From: an uncultured Prevotellaceae bacterium
GTDB taxonomy: Bacteria > Bacteroidota > Bacteroidia > Bacteroidales > Bacteroidaceae
Assembly: GCA_902800585.1 (NCBI GenBank)
Contig: CADCEW010000039.1
Coordinates: forward strand, 1 to 34,650
Length of the DNA: 34,650 nucleotides
Direction: 5' to 3'
Part shown: positions 15,520-23,877 of the stretch, in pieces
Numbering within the stretch: the first letter of the stretch is position 1
Layout of the letters: each line of letters begins with the position of its first letter
Position numbers and translations under genes: made by a program
The notes under the pieces: generated by a model
The model's input: the letters and a program-made list of their open reading frames with translations, nothing else
The model's database searches: none
Told to the model about the DNA's origin: nothing

Positions 15520-16962
15520 ATGAACATCAAGAATATTTTCTGTCCGCTGCTCGCTATGGCAGCAATGACGATAACAAGCTGCAGCAATAATAATGACGAC
15601 GATGCAGCCGCCAAAGTTGTGAACCAGATTGGCACATTTCAGGTAAGCATCAACGTAGGCCCAGCCCAGACCCGCGCCATCAGCGTGGGAGGTAACGACG
15701 GTCACACGCTCTACACCAACTGGGACAACGGTGACGAGGTGCAGGTGGTGAAAAACGGCACAACTACTGTTGCTGGTACGCTGACTGCCGACGTGAGCGC
15801 TGGCAACTCCGCCTACGCCACATTGACGGGAACGCTGACGGGAACATTCGCAGTGGGTGACGAACTGACGCTTTATTACCACTCCGCCAGCCTCGACTAC
15901 ACTGGTCAGAAGGGTACGATAGCCGACGTGTCGACCAGCAAGAGTTTCCTCACGGCCACATCCACCGTGCAGCAGATTGGGCAGGCAGACGGAACAGTGA
16001 AGGACGGCTCTGACAAGTATCTCGTTATGAGTAACGCCAGCTACACCGCTATGCAGGCTTACCTTGACATATCGTTCACCGATAACGGTGGTCAAGCTCT
16101 CGCTATCACACAACTCGACATCTGGACCAGCGATGGCAAGCTAGTGAAGACTGCGCCCCTTGGTGGTGAAAAGACATACGCCACCGAGACCAGTCGACTG
16201 ACCATCACTCCCGATGTTGCCACTGACCATTTCTTCCTCGCCCTGCGTGACGAGGCTGGCGCATCGAACACCTTCTACTTCAAGGCTACGACTGCCGACT
16301 GCATCTACACCTACAGCCAAGACATGAAACTCGACAATGGCAAATACTATTATGCCGCCAGTCCCAAAGCAATGACGAAGACCCCTGTCACCAGTATCAC
16401 GCTGAACAAGACCACGACAACCATTTATATGACTGACCGCATAGCCCTTACCGAGACACTCAGCGTGACCAACATGACACCCGATAACGCTCCTTATACA
16501 TGGAGCAGCCTCAACACTGATGTTGCCACCGTCAATGCCTCGACGGGTGAGGTAACCGCCAAGACCGCCGGCACCGCCCGCATCCGTGCTACGGCCAAAG
16601 ACGGCAGCGATGTTTATGGCGAGTGTGTCGTCACCGTGAAAAAGTTTGGTTTTAGTAAACATATTTGGTATGAGTCTGCTACATGGGAGGCTCCGTCAAA
16701 CTTTATTTCGGTACCACAGGCGGCTGCAAAAGCTGCGGCTGATGTTGAAAAGACTGAAATTTCTGCTTTCGGCTATGTATGCATATACGCACTAGAAGAT
16801 GTTAATTATAAGTGGATTGACAGCCATAGTAGGACAGGGCAAAATAGTAGTATACATGATATTGTTATATTTGACGGACTTCAGGAAGGTGCTGAAGTGA
16901 AGTCATGCGCTAATAATGGATACGTTTACTGTGTTTGGTATACCATTAAGCCTGAGCTATAA
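15520..16962 (+). CDS. Fimbrillin-like lipoprotein with BIG2 domain, mosaic 3' end
   Basis: A 480-residue surface lipoprotein: MNIKNIFCPLLAMAAMTITSC carries the lipobox with Cys21. Residues about 35-290 look like a fimbrillin/Mfa-type region (VSINVGPAQTRAI, TNWDNGDEVQVVKNG, YYYAASPKAM), which in the family forms pilus-type surface structures. A bacterial Ig-like BIG2 domain follows (SITLNKTTTTIYMTDRIAL...TSTGEVTAKTAGTARIRATAKDG). The last roughly 105 residues (from FGFSKHIWYESATW) match nothing I know. Base composition changes abruptly at about 16640: the row 15781-15840 has 39 G/C of 60, the row 16801-16860 has 21. An in-frame ATG at 15505 is possible but makes a poorer signal peptide. Confidence 0.8.
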   Translation: MNIKNIFCPLLAMAAMTITSCSNNNDDDAAAKVVNQIGTFQVSINVGPAQTRAISVGGNDGHTLYTNWDNGDEVQVVKNGTTTVAGTLTADVSAGNSAYATLTGTLTGTFAVGDELTLYYHSASLDYTGQKGTIADVSTSKSFLTATSTVQQIGQADGTVKDGSDKYLVMSNASYTAMQAYLDISFTDNGGQALAITQLDIWTSDGKLVKTAPLGGEKTYATETSRLTITPDVATDHFFLALRDEAGASNTFYFKATTADCIYTYSQDMKLDNGKYYYAASPKAMTKTPVTSITLNKTTTTIYMTDRIALTETLSVTNMTPDNAPYTWSSLNTDVATVNASTGEVTAKTAGTARIRATAKDGSDVYGECVVTVKKFGFSKHIWYESATWEAPSNFISVPQAAAKAAADVEKTEISAFGYVCIYALEDVNYKWIDSHSRTGQNSSIHDIVIFDGLQEGAEVKSCANNGYVYCVWYTIKPEL

Positions 16963-17008
16963 GCTGTGAAATCTCCAAGGAGGATGAACAAACAAAAAGT
17001 GTCCATCA

Positions 17009-17707
17009 TCATGGTCGGCGATAATCCTTAGTGACAATAGCCTTCAGGATGCGGATGTCCTCTAAAGGACGTGCATACTTGTCGGTGGGCTGTTGTTGGA
17101 TGCAGTCAACGATGTCCATACCTTCTGTCACTTCACCAAAAACGGTATATTGTCCATCCAGATGAGGCGTTCCTCCAACGGTCTTGTAGGTCGCCATCAT
17201 CTCTGGCGTGAGTTTGACACGTCCTTGAGTGGTGGAGTCGAGACGTTCTTGTATCTGATTGAGTTTCTTGTCATCAAGGACACGTCCCCAGACAATGTAG
17301 AATTGGCAGGCGGAACTACGCATTTCGGGGTTGACATCATCGCCCTCACGCGCCATTGCCACCACACCACGACGATGGAATAACTGAGGAAGACGGAACT
17401 CTGGTTCTTGCGTATAATCGAAGTCGCCAGTACCTAAAAGTTGTCCAGGTTGGGCATGTTTGCTATTGATATCACCACTCTGAATCATAAAATCTTTGAT
17501 GACACGATGGAAGAGTAGGGAGTCATAGACGTTCATCTTGACGAGTTTAAGGAAGTTGTCACGATGTTGTGGCGTCTCGTCATAGAGGGCGATACGGATG
17601 TTGCCTGCTGTTGTCTCCAACAGGACCTCTGACGTCGTTGTTTGTGCCGTGGCACTGATAGCAGTCATTGCCAATGCCAGCATGATATGATATACCTTTT
17701 GTCTCAT
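17009..17707 (-). CDS. Cyclophilin-type peptidyl-prolyl cis-trans isomerase, exported
   Basis: A 232-residue protein with an N-terminal signal peptide (LALAMTAISATAQ) and a cyclophilin domain: TTAGNIRIALYDETPQHRDNFLKLV, FHRVIKDFMIQSGD, GVVAMAREGDDVNPEMRSSACQFYI and YTVFGEVTEGMDIVD. It should speed proline isomerisation during folding in the periplasm. The Arg of FHRVIKDFMIQ and the Gln of SACQFYI are the usual active-site residues. An insertion between SACQFYIVWG and the GQYTVFGEV block (about 45 residues) is longer than in small cyclophilins. It lies 29 bases after the RNA methyltransferase stop and probably shares its promoter. Confidence 0.93.
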   Translation of the reverse strand: MRQKVYHIMLALAMTAISATAQTTTSEVLLETTAGNIRIALYDETPQHRDNFLKLVKMNVYDSLLFHRVIKDFMIQSGDINSKHAQPGQLLGTGDFDYTQEPEFRLPQLFHRRGVVAMAREGDDVNPEMRSSACQFYIVWGRVLDDKKLNQIQERLDSTTQGRVKLTPEMMATYKTVGGTPHLDGQYTVFGEVTEGMDIVDCIQQQPTDKYARPLEDIRILKAIVTKDYRRP

Positions 17708-17736
17708 CTTATTCGTATTTATTAAATGATTAATGT

Positions 17737-18531
17737 TTATCTTAATTCCCAGAAAGCGACGGCAGAGGCGGCTGCAACGTTGAGGGAATCGACTCCATGC
17801 GCCATCGGGATGCGGACAACATAATCTGCTTTGTTGATGGTTTCCATAGGTAGTCCGTCACCTTCTGTTCCCATGATCATCGCCAATCGCTCTTCTTGTT
17901 TCAGGATAGGGGAGTCGAGGGGAATGGATTTGTCAGTGAGTGCCATAGCGACCGTCTTGAAACCATATTCGTTCAATTGTTGAAGGTCGCCTTCTATCCA
18001 TGTCCATGGAACGAGAAACACCGAGCCCATCGACACACGGACTGCACGACGATTCCAGGGATCGCAGGAGTTCGTTGTCAGTAATACGGCATCAATCCCT
18101 AAAGCTGCTGCAGAACGGAAGATAGCTCCGATATTTGTAGTGTCGACCACACCATCGATGACGACGATGCGACGTGCCTTCTCACAGATGTCCTTCACAC
18201 ACTTTAGGGTAGGTCGTCGCATGGCACACAGGACTCCACGTGTCAAGGTATAGCCAGTCAATTCAGCCAACAGTTCACGTTCTCCTGTATATACGGGGAT
18301 ATCGCCACAGCGGCTGATGATATCGGATGCATCGCCCTCAATATGCTTGCGCTCACAAAGCAAGGCGATGGGTTGGTAGCCAGCATCCAAAGCCACACGA
18401 ATCACCTTTGGGCTCTCTACGATGAAGATGCCTTTCTCGGGTTCTATGCGGTTGCGCAACTGTGCTTCCGTCAGTGTACTGAATATCTCCACACCTGATT
18501 GGTAGAGGGATGATATCTCAATGATGGACAT
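17737..18531 (-). CDS. TrmH/SpoU-family RNA 2'-O-methyltransferase
   Basis: A 264-residue SPOUT enzyme that moves a methyl group from S-adenosylmethionine to a ribose 2'-OH in tRNA or rRNA. The N-terminal part (FIVESPKVIRVALDAGYQPIALLCE) fits the substrate-binding domain found in 23S rRNA methylases. The three SpoU motifs are visible: DTTNIGAIFRSAAALG (motif 1), MIMGTEGDGL (motif 2) and IPMAHGVDSLNVAAASA (motif 3). The target nucleotide cannot be told from sequence alone. It precedes the cyclophilin gene on the same strand. Confidence 0.93.
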   Translation of the reverse strand: MSIIEISSLYQSGVEIFSTLTEAQLRNRIEPEKGIFIVESPKVIRVALDAGYQPIALLCERKHIEGDASDIISRCGDIPVYTGERELLAELTGYTLTRGVLCAMRRPTLKCVKDICEKARRIVVIDGVVDTTNIGAIFRSAAALGIDAVLLTTNSCDPWNRRAVRVSMGSVFLVPWTWIEGDLQQLNEYGFKTVAMALTDKSIPLDSPILKQEERLAMIMGTEGDGLPMETINKADYVVRIPMAHGVDSLNVAAASAVAFWELR

Positions 18532-18551
18532 GCTCTTTTCTTATTTAACTG

Positions 18552-18559
18552 CAAAATTA
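18552..18559 (-). promoter_or_regulatory. -7 promoter box for the RNA methyltransferase/cyclophilin unit
   Basis: The minus strand reads TAATTTTG (TAnnTTTG), 20 bases before the start codon at 18531. A -33 element is not clear. Confidence 0.5.
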
Positions 18560-18604
18560 TTAAAAATAAATGAGAATAAATCATCGTAATTAGGTTTTAT
18601 TTCG

Positions 18605-18612
18605 TAAATTTG
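18605..18612 (+). promoter_or_regulatory. -7 promoter box for the GH9 unit
   Basis: TAAATTTG (TAnnTTTG) lies 37 bases before the ATG at 18650. This argues against the in-frame TTG at 18617, which would fall at the transcription start. Confidence 0.55.
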
Positions 18613-18649
18613 CAATTTGGATACAACTAACACAAAACATTATTATTTT

Positions 18650-20980
18650 ATGATGAGAAAAATTATTTATTACACCCTGACAGGAATGGTGATGTCTCTA
18701 TTGGTTTCTGTGCCAGTTCAAGCAACAAAATTGATAGGACTGAAGGTGATAGATAAAGACTATCTGATGATTCAATTCAGGGATGGTGAGGTACATTACA
18801 GAGACAACGGAACAGGAAAGAGTGCCTATCTGGGTCACTCTTTCGAGGAAGGTGATGATACACTCTTTGTCTTTGGTGAGCGGCTGAATACAGAAGATGC
18901 TCAGAAAGTTGAAATGTGGACCATTACCTCCAAGGACGATAAATCGTTTTCCAAACAACATCCTATGGCAGTTTGGAGGAAGTCGAAGCCGATGAATGTG
19001 GATCATACGCTGACGAGTGAACTCGACCACTGGCTGTTCCTGAAACTCCCAAAGTCTATGCAACAGGGATGTACCTATCAGGTTACGATTCCCTCTTCAC
19101 TGAATGCCGAACAAACGACAGCAGTGGTGCGCTTTGACGTGTGGAACACCCAGTCAGAGGCAGTTCATGTCAATCTGTTAGGCTATCATCCTTCACAGAC
19201 AAAGATGGCTGCCGACTTGTATCAGTGGTTAGGTGACGGTGGTAGTCGCGACTATCATGCATGGGAAGGAAAGAAGGTGTATTTATATAATGTGAAGACT
19301 CGGCAAAAGGAAGAAGTTGGTGCTGTGACATTTTGGAAGCCTCTTGATGCCTATAAGACAGAGGCTGGTGAGAAGAACCTTATAGGAACGGATGTCTGGA
19401 ACGTTGATTTCAAGACAACAACACCAGGACGGTATCGTCTGGTGGTAGAGGATGTAGGTTGCAGTATGGACTTCGACGTTGCGGAGAATGTCTATTACGA
19501 ACCCTATCATTACTCTGTCAGGGGCTACTACTATATGCGAGTGGGCGAACCCATTGACCCCGCTCATGTGTTCCCAGTACCCCGGCAGCCACAGTTTATA
19601 GCTGGAGAGAATCCTAAGGGCTTTACCATCTATAAGACAGACCTCCATCCCTGGCATCCTGAATGGAAGAAACTCCGTATGGATGTATGGGATGAACCTC
19701 ACTTCAAACCTGCAGACCAGTCACTCTTCTGGCAGCACCGTCTGCCGGGCAATCCTGTGGTAGTCGCTGCTAAAGGCGGACATTCCGATGCTTTCGACTG
19801 GGATCGTCATCTGGCACATATCAGTAATATCTATGATATGTTATTACCGTATATCCTGTCAGGAGGTCGTCTTTCTGAAGACAATCTGGGCATCAGGGAG
19901 AGTGGCAATACCATTCCAGACTTATTGGATGAGGCACGTAATGAGGTGGATTTCTTCCTTAGTATCCGTGATGGAGAGGCGTATTCGCAAGGTGTGACGA
20001 ATCCTTGTTCCGACTGGTCGGTAATGTTCCAGGCTGGTTGTACGACAATGGCAGCATGGGGTAATGCCGCCAACTGTGCGATGATGGCTGAGGCTTTCCG
20101 TATCTCAGGAAATGAGAGTCTGAAGAAGTACTATACGCAAGAAGCTGTTAAGGCTTTCCGTTTTGCCAGTCGTCAGGAGAACCAGCAGTTGGATGATATG
20201 CAGGATATCGGCAGTATCTCTATGCGAGGCAGGGACTTCCGTCAGATGGCTGCCGCCTATCTGTATAACCTGACTGGTGATACAGAATGGGAGAAGATGA
20301 TGATAGAGGGCAGTGTCATCAAGGATGACCATACCCCATTGTTCAAGAGAGGCTGGGGTGATGGCTATTACCAATTATGGGCTGCTGCTGCCTACCTGAC
20401 TTGTCCTTATGAACGACATGATGTCCAGTTCTATCAGAATCTTCAATCCAGTGTCAAGGCACATGCGGAATCTTATAATATACAATATGTATCACAGCGT
20501 CCTTCACGCAGGGCTGCCAACGATAACCGCTGGCAGGTATCCCAGAACCTACAGCTGGTGATGCTTGCTCATTACATTGCTACGGATAAGAATGTCCGAC
20601 AACAATTGGAGGATATCATGTATACAGAGGCAGGTTGGAGTTTAGGTCGTAATCCGGGAAACATTGTGGAGATGACGGGCTTGGGTGAAAGACATATCAC
20701 GGATGTCTATTCTACAGGACGTAATGACGGTGCTCCAGGTACGCATCCAGGACAGACACCTTTTAACGGAACAGAGACATGGTCACCAAATAATGGTGGA
20801 GATGCCCGTTTATTGACCGATCGCTGCTATCCTTCATGGAAAGATGGTGGATGGCCTCGTCAGGAGTCTTATTTCAACCAGCGTTATTTCTGGGTAAACG
20901 GAGAGTTTACTCCTCGTGAGACAATGCGTGGTAAGATGGCTCTGATGGGATATTTATATGCAATACGTAATATGGAGTAA
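18650..20980 (+). CDS. GH9 family endoglucanase-like enzyme
   Basis: A 776-residue exported glycoside hydrolase. MMRKIIYYTLTGMVMSLLVSVPVQA is the signal peptide. Residues about 30-160 and 170-290 look like beta-sandwich N-terminal domains, including the CelD_N-type Ig domain (VHVNLLGYHPSQTKMA). The GH9 catalytic domain runs from about 360: GGHSDAFDWDRH supplies Asp380 and Asp383 in place of the usual D-A-G-D, and the C-terminal WVNGEFTPRETM supplies Glu752 as probable acid. GH9 enzymes cut beta-1,4-glucans such as cellulose, mixed-linkage glucan or xyloglucan by inversion. No dockerin or carbohydrate-binding module is seen. A microprotein and a double esterase follow. The DAFD variant may indicate a shifted subfamily. 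Confidence 0.88.
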   Translation: MMRKIIYYTLTGMVMSLLVSVPVQATKLIGLKVIDKDYLMIQFRDGEVHYRDNGTGKSAYLGHSFEEGDDTLFVFGERLNTEDAQKVEMWTITSKDDKSFSKQHPMAVWRKSKPMNVDHTLTSELDHWLFLKLPKSMQQGCTYQVTIPSSLNAEQTTAVVRFDVWNTQSEAVHVNLLGYHPSQTKMAADLYQWLGDGGSRDYHAWEGKKVYLYNVKTRQKEEVGAVTFWKPLDAYKTEAGEKNLIGTDVWNVDFKTTTPGRYRLVVEDVGCSMDFDVAENVYYEPYHYSVRGYYYMRVGEPIDPAHVFPVPRQPQFIAGENPKGFTIYKTDLHPWHPEWKKLRMDVWDEPHFKPADQSLFWQHRLPGNPVVVAAKGGHSDAFDWDRHLAHISNIYDMLLPYILSGGRLSEDNLGIRESGNTIPDLLDEARNEVDFFLSIRDGEAYSQGVTNPCSDWSVMFQAGCTTMAAWGNAANCAMMAEAFRISGNESLKKYYTQEAVKAFRFASRQENQQLDDMQDIGSISMRGRDFRQMAAAYLYNLTGDTEWEKMMIEGSVIKDDHTPLFKRGWGDGYYQLWAAAAYLTCPYERHDVQFYQNLQSSVKAHAESYNIQYVSQRPSRRAANDNRWQVSQNLQLVMLAHYIATDKNVRQQLEDIMYTEAGWSLGRNPGNIVEMTGLGERHITDVYSTGRNDGAPGTHPGQTPFNGTETWSPNNGGDARLLTDRCYPSWKDGGWPRQESYFNQRYFWVNGEFTPRETMRGKMALMGYLYAIRNME

Positions 20981-21010
20981 AACAAGTATTCACCTTTAAA
21001 TCAATTAATT

Positions 21011-21079
21011 ATGGAATGGTATAATGTCGCATTTGTTATTGTGTTGATTGTAGTAGGCTTAATTGTTTACAAGAGATAA
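21011..21079 (+). CDS. 22-residue single-span membrane microprotein
   Basis: An ATG-started frame encoding 22 residues: MEWYN, then an unbroken hydrophobic stretch of about 15 residues rich in Val, Ile and Leu, then YKR. The layout (short acidic/aromatic head, one span, basic tail) is that of a bitopic membrane microprotein with its C-terminus inside. It lies 30 bases after the GH9 stop and 40 bases before the esterase start. No Shine-Dalgarno is seen, which is normal here. The frame could occur by chance, but the composition is strikingly membrane-like. Confidence 0.5.
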   Translation: MEWYNVAFVIVLIVVGLIVYKR

Positions 21080-21119
21080 TCCAGCGAATAAGAAGAATCA
21101 ATTCAAAATAGAAACAAGT

Positions 21120-22520
21120 ATGAAAAAGATGATGATTTTGGGTCTGTCCCTGTTCTCGCTCATGGTACAGGCTCAGACTGCCAGAAAATTTACTATTGAC
21201 CTGACAGAAGATGGGAAGGCACAGATGGTATGTTTCTTGCCAGTGACTCCTTCCGGCAAGGCTATTGTTGGTGTTCCAGGCGGCGGCTATTCCGTGTTGT
21301 CGAACGGCCACGAAGGCTATCTTGCTTCTGAATGGCTCAACCCACAGGGTATTTCCTACTTCGTAGTGAACTATCGTTTGCCGAATGGTGATCGTACTAT
21401 TCCCATCAGTGACGTGGAGAAAGGTATCCGTATCGTAAGAGACTCTGCTCAGGCATGGGGCATCAATCCACATGACGTAGGTATCATGGGCTTCTCGGCA
21501 GGTGGTCATCTGTCCTCTGTTATTTCCACACATGCGGACTTTGATGTGCGCCCTGATTTCTCCATCTTGTTCTATCCTGTCATATCAATGGATGAGCGAG
21601 TATCGCACAAATGGTCGTGCGTTAACTTCCTTGGTGAAGAAGGACAGAAGAATCCAGAACTGGTTCGTGACTTCTCGACACAGAATGCCGTGCGTCGTCA
21701 TCTCACACCTCCTGCCATCATCATTTCCGCCAGTGACGACCGACTCGTGCCTTTTGTTACCAATGGTCTGGAATATTACAAGGCCATGCGAATGGCTGGT
21801 AATGATTGTGCGATGTATGTTTATCCCACAGGCGATCATGGTTTCGGCTTTGGACCTTGGTTCAAGTATCACAAGCAGATGTTGGAAGACTTGAAGGCCT
21901 GGTTGGATGCCCGTCAGGTTCCAAAGCCAGATGCTGTCCGTGTGGCATGTATTGGCAATAGTATCACCGATGGTCATGGTATTGATATGGCAACAGCGTA
22001 TGGCTATCCAGCCTTGTTGCAGAAGAAACTGGGTAACGATTACTGGGTGAAGAACTTCGGAGTAAGTGGCCGTACGATGCTCAATAAGGGTGACTTCCCT
22101 TATATGAACGAGGTGGCATGGAAAGACGCTCTTGCCTTTAAGCCTGACATCGTCGTTATCAAGTTAGGCACCAATGATTCCAAGCCTCAGAACTGGCAGT
22201 ATGGTAAGGAGTTCAAGCAGGACTTGGAGCAGATGATTAAGGAATTGCGAACAGTATCTCCCAAGGCTCGTATCATTCTCTGCACACCGATTCCTGCCTT
22301 TAAGTCGTCATGGGATATCAACGACGCTGTAATCATCAACGAGATTATCCCCATCCAGCAGAAGGTCGCCAAGAATCTTGGTTTAGAGGTCATCGACCTG
22401 CATACACTCTTTGCGAACAGTGCTGATCTGGTTCAGGAGGATGGTATTCATCCTAACGACAAAGGGGTAGGGCGTATGGCTGATATCATCTCTGAGCAGT
22501 TGTTGAATCAGAAGAAATAA
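21120..22520 (+). CDS. Fused double esterase: alpha/beta-hydrolase + SGNH hydrolase
   Basis: A 466-residue exported protein with a signal peptide (MILGLSLFSLMVQAQ). Residues 25-265 are an alpha/beta-hydrolase of the acetyl-esterase type: oxyanion stretch VPGGGYSVLSNGHEG, nucleophile Ser126 in GFSAGGH, Asp207 in SASDDRLVP and His240 in PTGDHGFGFG. Residues about 272-466 are an SGNH esterase: nucleophile Ser281 in CIGNSITDGHG, GVSGRTM, KLGTNDSKP and the catalytic DGIHPND. Both domains keep their catalytic residues. The pairing suggests removal of acetyl groups at two positions or from two sugars of hemicellulose. A longer frame starts at 21063, but it overlaps the microprotein and gives no signal peptide. 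Confidence 0.9.
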   Translation: MKKMMILGLSLFSLMVQAQTARKFTIDLTEDGKAQMVCFLPVTPSGKAIVGVPGGGYSVLSNGHEGYLASEWLNPQGISYFVVNYRLPNGDRTIPISDVEKGIRIVRDSAQAWGINPHDVGIMGFSAGGHLSSVISTHADFDVRPDFSILFYPVISMDERVSHKWSCVNFLGEEGQKNPELVRDFSTQNAVRRHLTPPAIIISASDDRLVPFVTNGLEYYKAMRMAGNDCAMYVYPTGDHGFGFGPWFKYHKQMLEDLKAWLDARQVPKPDAVRVACIGNSITDGHGIDMATAYGYPALLQKKLGNDYWVKNFGVSGRTMLNKGDFPYMNEVAWKDALAFKPDIVVIKLGTNDSKPQNWQYGKEFKQDLEQMIKELRTVSPKARIILCTPIPAFKSSWDINDAVIINEIIPIQQKVAKNLGLEVIDLHTLFANSADLVQEDGIHPNDKGVGRMADIISEQLLNQKK

Positions 22521-22535
22521 GATCAATCCGATACA

Positions 22536-22580
22536 AACAGGAATCTCCGACAGACATGCCCGAGATTCCTGTTTATCTTT
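22536..22580 (+). terminator. Intrinsic terminator after the double esterase
   Basis: A perfect 13-bp stem, AAACAGGAATCTC (22536-22548) with GAGATTCCTGTTT (22563-22575), followed by ATCTTTTATTT. It separates the GH9 unit from the CE1/GH3 unit. Confidence 0.92.
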
Positions 22581-22597
22581 TATTTGTATTATTTTCT

Positions 22598-22627
22598 TGG
22601 AATTAATAAAAAAAAATTGTATATTTG
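22598..22627 (+). promoter_or_regulatory. Promoter of the CE1-GH3-GH3-CE1-transporter operon
   Basis: TTG at 22598-22600, 19 bases, TATATTTG at 22620-22627; the ATG follows at 22660. Confidence 0.72.
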
Positions 22628-22641
22628 CAGCATATTACTAA

Positions 22642-23868
<1,227 letters not shown>

Positions 23869-23877
23869 AAAAAGCCT

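Noticed and set aside
18617-20980. Longer GH9 start at TTG 18617
   Set aside because: It would put the start at the predicted transcription start and bury the signal peptide behind 11 polar residues.
21063-22520. Longer start for the double esterase
   Set aside because: The extra 19 residues are polar, overlap the microprotein frame and mask the signal peptide that begins at 21120.
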